DNA of 64,000 bases from assembly GCF_011516635.5 (NCBI RefSeq), contig NZ_CP096255.1:9869501-9933500 (forward strand), read 5' to 3'. The DNA comes from Bradyrhizobium barranii subsp. apii (lineage in GTDB: Bacteria > Pseudomonadota > Alphaproteobacteria > Rhizobiales > Xanthobacteraceae). Both the position numbers and the translations under genes were made by a program. The notes beneath the pieces are model-generated. The model was not told where the DNA came from, ran no database searches, and saw only the letters and a program-made list of their open reading frames with translations. Positions 25,670 to 35,392 of the stretch are shown piece by piece (the stretch's first letter is position 1; every line of letters starts with the position of its first letter).

Positions 25670-27415
25670 ATGACTTCTATGAACGACAACAGATATTCCG
25701 GCGCGAGTGAAGCCGAGCTCGGATTTCTCAAGGAAATCGTTAGAATGCTGCCTGCCGGTCTGACCGTGCAGGACGCGCAGGGCGAGCTTCTCCTGGTTAA
25801 CGATGTCGCGGCCGCCCAGCTCGGCATGGACGGCAGCCGTCCGTCGCCCGATCTGACGCCGCGCCGGGAAGCCTGCCAGCGGGCACTGAGGTCCGGCGAG
25901 GCGGTCATCTCCGAGGAAGCGCTCCAGGACGGAGCTGCACGCCAGGTGCTGCTGACCACCCATCGCCCCGTCCGCGTTGCCGGACGCGAGCTGCTGATCT
26001 CGGCGTCCTCCGACATCACCGAACAGAAGAATTTCGAGGACCAGCTGTTCCGCTCGGCCTATTTCGACGAGCTGACCGGCCTGCCCTCGCGGCGCGTGAT
26101 CGAGCATCGCGCCGGCAGCCTGCTCGCGCGCGACGGCAAAGGCGAGCGTTTCGCGCTTGCTTTTCTCGACGTCGACAATTTCAAGCACATCAACGACTAT
26201 TACGGCCACGCCGTCGGCGACGCGCTGCTGGTCGAGCTGTCGAAGCGGCTCGGGCGCGACCTGCGCGATTCCGACATGCTGTCGCGCATCTCCGGCGACG
26301 AATTCCTGCTGCTGCTCTCCCCGATCCAGAGCCAGGAGGAAGTCGCCGAATTCATGCAAGCGACGCTGGAGCGGCTGACCGCACCGTTCTTCATCGACAA
26401 TTCGGAGGTCTTCGCCTCCACCTCCGTCGGCGTCAGCCTCTATCCCGACCACGGCCGCAGCTTCGAGACGCTGCGCCAGAACGCCGACATCGCGATGTAC
26501 CGCATCAAGAACAGCGGCAAGGGCTCGGCGGCCTTCTTCGACGCCAGCATGGAGCGCGAGGCGCTGGCGCGGATGAAGATCGAGCAGTCGCTGCGGCTCG
26601 CCATCCTCGAAAAGCGGTTCTGCTGCGCGTTCCAGTCCAAGGTCGACATCCGCACCCAGGCCGTGACGGGCATCGAGGCATTGGTGCGCCTGCGCGACGA
26701 CGAGGGCGTGATCCAGGCGCCGGGCTCGTTCATCAACCTTGCCGGCGAATTGGGACTCATCGACGAGCTCACCCATCTCGTGCTCGCCGAGATCGTCAAG
26801 TCGATCGACCTGATCAACGACAGCTTCGGCGCGGAAGCGACCATCAGCATCAACGTCGCCGCCAAGCAGGCCGGCAACCCCGAATTCATGCGCAGTTTCG
26901 CGCGGGCGCTGGACGAGACCGGCTTTCCGCAGCGCTTCATGATCGAGGTGACGGAAGACGCCTTCGTCGCCAAGAATCATTTCCAGACCGAGATCCTGCC
27001 GATGTTCCGCAAGCTCGGCGTCGGCATCTCCATCGACGATTTCGGCACCGGCTATTCCTCGCTCTCGGCGCTCGCCGACATCACGGCCGACGAGATCAAG
27101 ATCGACCGCTCGTTCATCACCGACATCCATAAGCGCCCGCGCAGCCAGGGCATCTTGCGCGCGATCGAATCCCTGAGCGAAGCGCTCGGCATGACCGTGA
27201 TCGCCGAAGGCCTCGAATCCTACGAGGAGCTGGCCTATCTCCAGGCCGCGACCAAGATCCGCTACGCGCAAGGCTATTATTTCGCCCGGCCGATCTTCCT
27301 GGAGGAGCTCAAGCTCGCGACCCCCGCCTCCAGCGAATCCCGTCCCGGCGTGTCCAACCGCCCGACGCAGCAGAACCGGCAGGGCTATTCGCGGGCGAGC
27401 GGGTACCGGCGGTAA
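25670..27415 (+). CDS. PAS-GGDEF-EAL cyclic-di-GMP protein with degenerate SGDEF, 581 aa
   Basis: Cytoplasmic cyclic-di-GMP turnover protein. A PAS domain (about 15-120; 'MLPAGLTVQDAQGELLLVNDVAAAQLG') is followed by a GGDEF domain whose signature reads RISGDEF (Ser208 replaces the first Gly), then an EAL domain with E336-A-L, 'ISINVAAKQ', 'IEVTEDAF', 'IDDFGTGYSSLSAL', 'EIKIDRSFI' and 'EGLES'. All main EAL catalytic residues appear intact, so phosphodiesterase activity is likely, while cyclase activity is doubtful. ATG 25670 is taken; 25679 is also possible. No membrane segment. Confidence 0.88.
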   Translation: MTSMNDNRYSGASEAELGFLKEIVRMLPAGLTVQDAQGELLLVNDVAAAQLGMDGSRPSPDLTPRREACQRALRSGEAVISEEALQDGAARQVLLTTHRPVRVAGRELLISASSDITEQKNFEDQLFRSAYFDELTGLPSRRVIEHRAGSLLARDGKGERFALAFLDVDNFKHINDYYGHAVGDALLVELSKRLGRDLRDSDMLSRISGDEFLLLLSPIQSQEEVAEFMQATLERLTAPFFIDNSEVFASTSVGVSLYPDHGRSFETLRQNADIAMYRIKNSGKGSAAFFDASMEREALARMKIEQSLRLAILEKRFCCAFQSKVDIRTQAVTGIEALVRLRDDEGVIQAPGSFINLAGELGLIDELTHLVLAEIVKSIDLINDSFGAEATISINVAAKQAGNPEFMRSFARALDETGFPQRFMIEVTEDAFVAKNHFQTEILPMFRKLGVGISIDDFGTGYSSLSALADITADEIKIDRSFITDIHKRPRSQGILRAIESLSEALGMTVIAEGLESYEELAYLQAATKIRYAQGYYFARPIFLEELKLATPASSESRPGVSNRPTQQNRQGYSRASGYRR

Positions 27416-27441
27416 GGCGACAACGGCGCAACGAGTACCGC

Positions 27442-27584
27442 CGTCGTCCCGGGGCGCGCAAAGCGCGAGCCCGGGACCCATAACCCCAGGGAGCAGTTGT
27501 GGAGCGAGGCTCCCACTCCTAGTCTTCGCCAAACTTCTCCCTGTGGGTATGGGTCCCGGGTTCGCTTCGCGCCCCGGGACGACG
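27442..27584. repeat. Dispersed palindromic repeat, family E
   Basis: CGTCGTCCCGGGGCGCGCAA on the left and the inverted CGCGCCCCGGGACGACGG on the right, with CGGGACCCATA and TATGGGTCCCGGG inner arms. A short related fragment lies at 15977-16018. Confidence 0.8.
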
Positions 27585-27672
27585 GCAATTGCTGAGCTGC
27601 TTACGTGCCATTTCCCCCTTTGAAATTACTGCCCTTTTGCTAATACACAGGCGGACTTCCCTGAGGTACGCC

Positions 27673-29112
<1,440 letters not shown>

Positions 29113-29129
29113 CTTTCGAGACGGGCACG

Positions 29130-29154
29130 TGTCCGGAGTCTCGGACTCCTGACA
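29130..29154 (+). promoter_or_regulatory. Probable upstream activator sequence, 25-bp dyad
   Basis: Half-sites TGTCcGGAGTC and GACTCCtGACA are inverted around 29142; 10 of 12 base pairs are symmetric. The centre lies about 118 bases before the start expected from the sigma-54 promoter, the usual place for enhancer-binding-protein sites, and 30 bases after the activator's stop codon. Confidence 0.7.
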
Positions 29155-29233
29155 CCGCCATATCGGCGCTCGCCTGTGGCATTCGCGCGTGATCCGCCGC
29201 AATTTCAGGCATTCCCGCGCCAAGCTCCGGATC

Positions 29234-29249
29234 TGGCGCAGGGCTTGCT
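29234..29249 (+). promoter_or_regulatory. Sigma-54 (-24/-12) promoter
   Basis: TGGCGCAGGGCTTGCT against the consensus TGGCAC-N5-TTGCW: one mismatch, with the essential GG and GC 10 bases apart. The transcript would start near 29260, leaving a leader of about 200 bases before the GTG start at 29458. Confidence 0.75.
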
Positions 29250-29401
29250 CTGAGGCGGCCTGAGGAAACGCATGGGCTGATGTGAAGCCAGGGATCGTTA
29301 ACGCGAACGCATCGCGGCCTGCGACGATCCGGCACGCGCACGTCAAGAGACTGTCACATGAGCCTCGTGCAAGCTCCGCCGGAAGGTGGAATTGCAATGT
29401 A

Positions 29402-29415
29402 TGCACACTTGTGCA
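29402..29415. promoter_or_regulatory. Perfect 14-bp dyad in the leader
   Basis: TGCACA-CT-TGTGCA, 28 bases upstream of the ribosome-binding site. It could be an operator for a second regulator. It is a short element and may be chance. Confidence 0.4.
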
Positions 29416-29457
29416 AATCGCTGTGATCAAGGCAGTTCATTCAAGGAGGAAATCATC

Positions 29458-30642
29458 GTGCGTCGATCGCTCATTCTCACGGCAGCCATCCTCGGCCTGG
29501 CCGCGAACACCTCCGCGCAGGCCGACGACCTCAAGGTCGCGCTGATCTACGGCAAGACCGGCCCGCTCGAAGCCTATGCCAAGCAGACCGAAACCGGCCT
29601 GCAGATGGGTTTTGAATACGCCACCAAGGGCACCATGATGCTCGACGGCCGCAAGATCGTCGTCATCACCAAGGACGACCAGGGCAAGCCCGACCTGTCG
29701 AAAGCCGCGCTCGCGGAAGCCTATCAGGACGACAAGGCCGACATCGCGATCGGCACGACCTCGTCGGCCGCGGCGCTCGCCATTCTCCCCGTCGCCGAGG
29801 AGAACAAGAAGATCCTGATCGTCGAGCCCGCCGTCGCGGACCAGATTACCGGCGAGAAGTGGAATCGCTACATCTTCCGCACCGCGCGCAACTCGTCGCA
29901 GGACGCTATCTCGAACGCGGTCGCGATCGGCAAGCAGGGCGTCACCGTGGCGACGCTGGCGCAGGACTACGCCTTCGGCCGCGACGGCGTCGCCGCCTTC
30001 AAGGAGGCGCTCGCCAAGACCGGCGCGACGCTCGCCGCGGAAGAATACGCCCCGACCTCGACCACCGACTTCACCGCGGTCGGTCAGCGCCTGTTCGACG
30101 CTCTGAAGGACAAACCCGGCCGCAAGGTGATCTGGGTGATCTGGGCCGGCGCCGGCAATCCGCTGGCCAAGCTCCAGGACATGGATCCGAAGCGCTACGG
30201 CATCGAGCTCTCCACCGGCGGCAACATCCTGCCGGCACTGGCCGCCTACAAGGGCCTGCCCGGCATGGAAGGCGCGACCTATTACTACTACGAGATCCCG
30301 AAGAACCCGGTGAACGACTGGCTGGTCGCCGAGCACCTGAAGCGCTTCAACGCGCCGCCGGACTTCTTCACCGCGGGCGGTTTCGCCGCCGCGATGTCCG
30401 TCGTCGCCGCCGTCACCAAGGCGAAGTCGACCGACACCGAGAAGCTGATCACGGCGATGGAAGGCCTGGAGTTCGACACGCCGAAGGGCAAGATGGTGTT
30501 CCGCAAGGAGGACCATCAGGCGCTCCAGAGCATGTATCACTTCAAGGTCAAGGTCGATCCGAACGTCGCCTGGGCCGTGCTCGAGCCGGTGCGCGAGCTG
30601 AAGATCGAGGACATGGACGTTCCGGTCCGCAACAAGCGCTGA
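29458..30642 (+). CDS. Liv-type ABC transporter substrate-binding protein, 394 aa
   Basis: Periplasmic binding protein, first gene of a complete five-gene HAAT-type importer. Signal peptide VRRSLILTAAILGLAANTSAQA is cleaved before DDLKVALIYGKTGPLEAYAKQ. The fold signature includes 'GRKIVVITKDDQGKPDLSKAALAEAYQDDKADIAIGTTSSAAALAILPVAEE' and 'GVTVATLAQDYAFGRDGVAAFKEAL'. The start is GTG 29458, 7 bases after AAGGAGGA; the upstream ATG at 29386 has no such site. Ligand unknown; the divergence from leucine-binding proteins suggests a non-amino-acid ligand (inference). Probably under sigma-54 control. Confidence 0.9.
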   Translation: MRRSLILTAAILGLAANTSAQADDLKVALIYGKTGPLEAYAKQTETGLQMGFEYATKGTMMLDGRKIVVITKDDQGKPDLSKAALAEAYQDDKADIAIGTTSSAAALAILPVAEENKKILIVEPAVADQITGEKWNRYIFRTARNSSQDAISNAVAIGKQGVTVATLAQDYAFGRDGVAAFKEALAKTGATLAAEEYAPTSTTDFTAVGQRLFDALKDKPGRKVIWVIWAGAGNPLAKLQDMDPKRYGIELSTGGNILPALAAYKGLPGMEGATYYYYEIPKNPVNDWLVAEHLKRFNAPPDFFTAGGFAAAMSVVAAVTKAKSTDTEKLITAMEGLEFDTPKGKMVFRKEDHQALQSMYHFKVKVDPNVAWAVLEPVRELKIEDMDVPVRNKR

Positions 30643-30706
30643 TATCAAGTTCCCTCTCCCCGCATCGGCGGGGAGAGGCTTCTTCCACATTCCCAGAGTC
30701 CTCCCG

Positions 30707-31471
30707 ATGGCCCTGACGTTAGAGACGCGCGACCTCACCATCCGCTTCGGCGGCCATGTCGCGGTCAACAACGTCACCTGCACGTTCCGCCCCGGCGAGC
30801 TCATCGCCATCGTCGGGCCGAACGGCGCCGGCAAGACCACCTATTTCAACCTGATCTCGGGCCAGCTGCGCGCTTCACACGGCAGCATCCTGTTCGACGG
30901 CACCGACATCACGCAGCATTCCGCACCGCTGCGCACCCGCGCGGGCCTCGGGCGCGCCTTCCAGCTCACCAACCTGTTTCCGAACCTCACCGTGGAAGAG
31001 AACGTCCGCCTCGCGGTGCAGGCCGCCAGCGGCACCCATTACGACATGCTGCGGCCCTGGATGGTCCGCCGCGACCTGATCACCCGCGCCGATGCCATCC
31101 TCGACCAGGTCGCACTCGGCAATCGCCGCGGCGTCGCGGCGACTGCGCTGTCGCATGGCGACCAGCGCAAGCTCGAGGTGGCGCTGATGATCGCGCTCGA
31201 ACCCAAAGTGTTCATGTTCGACGAGCCGACCGCGGGCATGAGCATCGACGAGGTGCCGGTCGTGCTGAACCTGATCGCGCAGCTGAAGCAGGACAAGAGC
31301 AAGATCATCCTCCTCGTCGAGCACAAGATGGACGTGGTGCGCTCGCTCGCCGACCGCATCATCGTGCTGCACAACGGACAACTTGTCGCCGACGGTCCGC
31401 CGGCAGAGGTGATCGCCTCGCCGATCGTGCAGGAAGCCTATCTCGGCGTTGCCCCAAAGAGTGCCGCATGA
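30707..31471 (+). CDS. Liv-type ABC ATPase, LivG position, 254 aa
   Basis: Cytoplasmic ATP-binding subunit of the importer. Walker A GPNGAGKTT, a LivG-type 'RTFQ'-like block (GLGRAFQLTNLFPNLTVEENVRLAVQ), signature 'LSHGDQRKLEVALMIALEPKVFMFDEPTAGM' and H-loop 'LLVEHKMDVV'. The signature is LSHGD rather than LSGGQ, as is usual in LivG. Its stop overlaps the next gene's ATG by 4 bases. Confidence 0.92.
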   Translation: MALTLETRDLTIRFGGHVAVNNVTCTFRPGELIAIVGPNGAGKTTYFNLISGQLRASHGSILFDGTDITQHSAPLRTRAGLGRAFQLTNLFPNLTVEENVRLAVQAASGTHYDMLRPWMVRRDLITRADAILDQVALGNRRGVAATALSHGDQRKLEVALMIALEPKVFMFDEPTAGMSIDEVPVVLNLIAQLKQDKSKIILLVEHKMDVVRSLADRIIVLHNGQLVADGPPAEVIASPIVQEAYLGVAPKSAA

Positions 31472-32190
31472 CCGACCTGCTCAAACTCTCCGGCGTGCAC
31501 ACGCATATCGGCCGCTACCACATCCTCCAGGGCATCGACCTCGCGGTCCCGCAGGGCCAGACCACCATGCTGCTCGGCCGCAACGGCGCCGGCAAGACCA
31601 CGACGCTGCGCACCGTCATGGGCCTGTGGCAGGCCTCCAGCGGCGAAATCACGCTCGCAGGCGAGCGCATCGAGAGCCGCGCCACGCCCGACATCGCGCG
31701 GCTCGGCGTCGGCTACGTGCCGGAGAGCATGGCGGTGTTTTCCGACCTTACGGTGAAGGAAAACCTGGTGCTGGCGGCCCGCGACGGCCCGCTCGACGAT
31801 ACCCAGCTCGACTGGATTTTCGGCTTCTTCCCCGCGCTGCGCCGGTTCTGGCTGTCGCGCGCGGGAAGCCTCTCGGGCGGACAGAAGCAGATGTTGTCGA
31901 TCGCGCGCGCCATCGTCGAGCCGCGCAAGCTGCTGCTGATCGACGAGCCGACCAAGGGGCTGGCGCCCGCGATCGTCATGGCACTGATCGAGTGCCTGAA
32001 GGAGATCAAGCGCAAGGGCGCGACGATCCTGCTGGTCGAACAGAATTTCTTTGCCGCCCGCGAGCTCGGCGACAACGTGCTGGTCATGGACAACGGCACC
32101 ATCGTCCATCGCGGCGAGATGGCGGCGCTCGCCGCCGACGTGGCGCTGCAGGAGCGGCTGCTCGGCCTGAGCCTGGAGGCGCATCAGTGA
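31468..32190 (+). CDS. Liv-type ABC ATPase, LivF position, 240 aa
   Basis: Second ATP-binding subunit. It has the LivF opening 'LKLSGVHTHIGRYHILQGIDLAVPQGQTTMLLGRNGAGKTTTLRTVMGL', with LGRNGAGKTT as Walker A, 'GYVPESMAVFSDLTVKENL', 'SLSGGQKQMLSIARAIVEPRKLLLIDEPTKGLAP' as signature plus Walker B, and 'LLVEQNFFAARELGD'. Both flanking gene junctions overlap by 4 bases, so the operon is tightly coupled. Confidence 0.92.
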   Translation: MTDLLKLSGVHTHIGRYHILQGIDLAVPQGQTTMLLGRNGAGKTTTLRTVMGLWQASSGEITLAGERIESRATPDIARLGVGYVPESMAVFSDLTVKENLVLAARDGPLDDTQLDWIFGFFPALRRFWLSRAGSLSGGQKQMLSIARAIVEPRKLLLIDEPTKGLAPAIVMALIECLKEIKRKGATILLVEQNFFAARELGDNVLVMDNGTIVHRGEMAALAADVALQERLLGLSLEAHQ

Positions 32191-33197
32191 CTGAACTCGC
32201 CGCAAATGATCCGCTGCCGAAGCCGAAGCGCGATCTCGCGCCGATCCTGCTGCCGATCGCGCTGGCGCTTGCGATGATTCCACTGGTGGGGTCACCCAGC
32301 ACCTGGCTGACGCTGACCGCCGCGAGTCTCGCCATGGGCATGATGATCTTCATCATGGCTTCGGGGCTGACGCTGGTGTTCGGCCTGATGGACGTGCTCA
32401 ATTTCGGCCACGGCGCCTTCATCGCCGTCGGCGCCTATGTGGCGACCCTCGTGCTGGCGCCGTTCGCGGCCTCGATGCAGGCGGATTCGCTGTGGATGAA
32501 CCTCGCCGTGCTGGCGCCGGCGGCGCTGCTGTCGATGGCGGTATCCGGCGCGCTCGGCCTGGTCGTCGAGCGCATGCTGATCCTGCCCGTCTATGGCCAG
32601 CATCTGAAGCAGATCCTGATGACGACGGGCGGCCTGATCGTCGCCGAGCAGACGCTCTATGCGCTGTGGGGACCGCAGATCATCCCGACGCCGCTGCCGA
32701 CATCGCTGCGGGGCTCCTTCATCCTCGGCGACGTCGCGATCGCCAAATACCGCGTGCTGGCGATGCTGGTCGGCCTCGCCGTCTTCATCGCGATCCAGCT
32801 CGTGCTCAACCGCACCAAGCTCGGCCTGCTGATCCGCGCCGGCGTCGAGAACCGCGAGATGGTCGAGGCGCTCGGCTATCGCATCCGCCGCCTGTTCCTC
32901 GGCGTGTTCATGACGGGATCGGCGCTCGCCGGCCTCGGCGGCGTGATGTGGGCGCTCTATCGCGAGCAGGTCCATGCCTCCATGAGTGACGACCTCACCG
33001 TCTTGATTTTCATCGTCGTCATCATCGGCGGCCTCGGCTCGATCGGCGGCTGCTTCATCGGCGCCATCCTGGTCGCGATGGTGGCCAATTACGGCGGCTT
33101 CCTGGTGCCGAAACTCGCCCTCGTCTCCAACATCCTGCTGATGGTCGCCATTCTGATGTGGCGGCCGCGCGGCCTCTATGCGGTGACCAGCCGATGA
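32187..33197 (+). CDS. Liv-type ABC permease, LivH position, 336 aa
   Basis: Inner-membrane permease. It starts at GTG 32187, overlapping the previous stop by 4 bases (GTGA). About eight hydrophobic helices are visible; the conserved LivH loop 'SGLTLVFGLMDVLNFGHGAFIAVGAYVA' and the EAA-like 'LGLLIRAGVENREMVEALGYRIRRLFLGVFMTGSALAGLGGVMWALY' are present. The N-terminal extension of about 20 residues (LAANDPLPKPKRD) is longer than in E. coli LivH. Confidence 0.92.
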   Translation: MTELAANDPLPKPKRDLAPILLPIALALAMIPLVGSPSTWLTLTAASLAMGMMIFIMASGLTLVFGLMDVLNFGHGAFIAVGAYVATLVLAPFAASMQADSLWMNLAVLAPAALLSMAVSGALGLVVERMLILPVYGQHLKQILMTTGGLIVAEQTLYALWGPQIIPTPLPTSLRGSFILGDVAIAKYRVLAMLVGLAVFIAIQLVLNRTKLGLLIRAGVENREMVEALGYRIRRLFLGVFMTGSALAGLGGVMWALYREQVHASMSDDLTVLIFIVVIIGGLGSIGGCFIGAILVAMVANYGGFLVPKLALVSNILLMVAILMWRPRGLYAVTSR

Positions 33198-34279
33198 TGC
33201 TCCTGTCAGGCGATCCGCCGAAGAGCCGCGTGCTCACGCTTCTCCTCATCGTCATCATCCTGGCGCTGGCGGCGACGCCGTTCCTGTTCCCGGGCGCCAA
33301 GGCGCTGAACGTCGCGGCCAAGATCTGCGTCTTCGCCGCGCTCGTCGCCTCCTACGACCTCCTGCTCGGCTATACCGGCTCGGTGTCGTTCGCCCACACC
33401 ATGTTCTACGGCATCGGCAGCTACGCCATCGCGATCGCGCTGTACGGGATGGGCCCGAACTGGGCCGCGGTCGCGACCGGCATCGTCGTCGGCCTGCCGC
33501 TCGCGGCGCTGCTCGCGCTCGCGATCGGCCTGTTCTCGCTGCGGGTCGCCGCGATCTTCTTTGCCATGATCACGCTCGCGGTCGCCTCCGCCTTCCAGGT
33601 GCTGGCCTCGCAGCTCTCCTGGCTGACCGGCGGCGAGGACGGGCGCAGCTTCCAGCTGCCGGAGTTGCTGCGGCCCGGCACGGTGCTGATCTCCAAGAAC
33701 CTGTTCGGATTCGAGATCAACGGCCGCATCCTCACCTTCTACCTGGTGTTCGCCGTCTCTGCCCTGATGATCCTCGCTTTGTTGCGTGTCGTGAACTCGC
33801 CCTTCGGACGCGTGCTCCAGGCGATCCGCGAGAACCGCTTTCGCGCCGAGGCGCTCGGCTTTCGCACCGTCTTCCATCTGACCTACGCCAACTGCCTCGC
33901 CGCGCTGGTCGCCGCCAGCGCCGGCATTTTGAACGCGCTGTGGCTGCGCTATGCCGGCCCCGACACCTCGCTCAGCTTCTCGATCATGCTGGACATTCTG
34001 TTGATGGTGGTGATCGGCGGCATGGGCACGATCTACGGCGCGATCATCGGCGCCACCATCTTCATCCTCGCCCAGAACTATCTGCAGTCGCTGATGGGCG
34101 TCGCCTCCAAGGCGGCGAGCGAAGCAGGCCTGCCGCTGCTGCCGGGGCTGTTGCATCCCGATCGCTGGCTGCTGTGGCTCGGGCTCCTGTTCATCGCCAG
34201 CGTCTACTTCTTCCCGACCGGCGTCGTCGGACGGCTGCGCAATGCAGGCCGCGACAAGAGCGCGGGCGCTTCGCATTAG
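33194..34279 (+). CDS. Liv-type ABC permease, LivM position, 361 aa
   Basis: Second permease of the importer, last gene of the operon. ATG 33194 overlaps the previous stop by 4 bases. The LivM signatures 'LLLGYTGSVSFAHTMFYGIGSYAIAIAL', 'GRVLQAIRENRFRAEALGFRTVFHLTYANCLAALVAASAGILNAL' and 'MVVIGGMGTIYGAIIGATIF' are present, with roughly ten hydrophobic segments. A hairpin follows the stop at 34303-34330. Confidence 0.92.
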   Translation: MMLLSGDPPKSRVLTLLLIVIILALAATPFLFPGAKALNVAAKICVFAALVASYDLLLGYTGSVSFAHTMFYGIGSYAIAIALYGMGPNWAAVATGIVVGLPLAALLALAIGLFSLRVAAIFFAMITLAVASAFQVLASQLSWLTGGEDGRSFQLPELLRPGTVLISKNLFGFEINGRILTFYLVFAVSALMILALLRVVNSPFGRVLQAIRENRFRAEALGFRTVFHLTYANCLAALVAASAGILNALWLRYAGPDTSLSFSIMLDILLMVVIGGMGTIYGAIIGATIFILAQNYLQSLMGVASKAASEAGLPLLPGLLHPDRWLLWLGLLFIASVYFFPTGVVGRLRNAGRDKSAGASH

Positions 34280-34302
34280 GCCGGCATTAATGATGCAGCG
34301 CA

Positions 34303-34330
34303 GCGGTTGTGATGGGCACGGCACAACCGC
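34303..34330 (+). terminator. Hairpin after the ABC operon
   Basis: GCGGTTGTG and CACAACCGC form a perfect 9-bp stem with a 10-base loop, 24 bases after the last stop codon. There is no T-run, so it may be a 3'-end stabiliser or Rho-assisted terminator rather than a classical intrinsic one. Confidence 0.5.
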
Positions 34331-34387
34331 GACGTGATTCCCGCCCCACTGCATACGGGCGCGACTGCACAACCGGATTAATGCTTA

Positions 34388-35323
34388 GTGTCTGTTCCAA
34401 AACATGTTGAGTCGAATGAATCGGTTGTGATTCAAGGTGAGCGGCCTGATTCGATGGGGACGCGCCGCCAATGTGGACTACCGAGAACCGTGCACGCTAC
34501 GACCGCAGCCGCCTGCGCTATCCGAGCGACTTGACCGACGAGGAGTGGGCGCTGATCGCGCCTCGCATCCCGCCGGCCAAGCGCGGCGGCAACAAGCGTA
34601 CGGTGGACCTGCGCGAGATTGCCAACGGGCTGATGTACATCCTGAGCACAGGTTGCCAGTGGCGCGCGATCCCCAAGGACCTGCCGCCGCGCTCGACGCT
34701 GTATGGCTACTTCGATCTGTGGAGCTGGAACGGCACGCTCGATAAAATTCATCACGCCCTCTATGTCGAATGTCGCGAAAGGGCCGAGCGCGAGGCTTCT
34801 CCCACCGCCGCCATCATCGATAGCCAGAGCGTGAAAAGCGCTGAAAAAGGGGGCCTCATGATCTCCATGGCTACGACGCGGGCAAGAAGATCAAGGGCAA
34901 GAAGCGGCACATTCTCGTCGACACGCAAGGCCTCTTGATGCACGCCATCGTGCATGCGGCGGACATCCAGGATCGCGACGGCGGCGTGCTCCTGATGGCA
35001 ACGTTGTTCGGCCTCTATCCCTTTCTTCTGAAGCTCTACGCCGACGGCGGATATCAAGGGCCACATTTCCAGAAGGGGCTGCGTAGCGCTCTGAAGCGCG
35101 TGAACCTCGAAATCGTCAAACGCTCCGATCAGGCTCACCGTTTCGTCGTCTTGCCCAAACGCTGGATCGTCGAGCGTACCTTTGCCTGGCTCGGGCGATG
35201 CCGAAGACTGTCCAAAGATTGGGAATGCTTCAATCACAGGGCGCTCGCCTTTCTCAAGCTGGCCTCCATCCGACTCATGCTGCGAAAGCTATGCAATCCA
35301 AGGTAATCTTTCCGGACAGACTC
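34388..35323 (+). mobile_element. IS5-family insertion sequence, copy 1 (936 bp)
   Basis: Imperfect terminal inverted repeats: left GTGTCTGTTCC, right (inverted) GAGTCTGTCCG. It is flanked by the 3-bp direct repeat TTA on both sides (34385-34387 and 35324-35326), fitting the TNA target of several IS5 subgroups. Copy 2 at 39389-40324 is the same length in the same orientation; the only difference I found is G at 34406 versus A at 39407. It sits 70 bases before the start of the GGDEF/EAL gene and may affect its expression. Confidence 0.93.
34471..35306 (+). CDS. IS5-family (IS427-like) transposase, two frames joined by -1 frameshift
   Basis: Orf A (34471-34938) encodes the N-terminal 'DLTDEEWALIAPRIPPAKRGGNKRTVDLREI' domain and the first catalytic Asp in 'AIIDSQSVKSAEK'. 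Orf B, open before its first ATG at 34935, encodes 'GYDAGKKIKGKKRHILVD', the second Asp in 'LYADGGYQG' and the Glu in 'WIVERTFAWLGRCRRLSKDWE'. A -1 shift at the A5G5 run (34844-34853) joins the frames into one DDE transposase of about 278 aa, the known strategy of IS427-type elements. Confidence 0.9.
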
Positions 35324-35392
35324 TTAGGTAACTGGCTTTCCTAAGGTTTGCGCCATTTGTGCGGTGTATTCCTGTCCTTCCAGGGAGGGGGA

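Larger units (their letters stand above)
29113..29457. other. Regulatory interval between sigma-54 activator and ABC operon
   Basis: 345 bp without a gene. It holds a 25-bp dyad (29130-29154), a sigma-54 promoter (29234-29249), a 14-bp perfect dyad (29402-29415) and the AAGGAGGA ribosome-binding site (29443-29450) of the binding-protein gene. Confidence 0.75.

Noticed and set aside
25610..27532. 640-codon minus-strand frame
   Set aside because: Antisense to the PAS-GGDEF-EAL gene; no domain recognisable.
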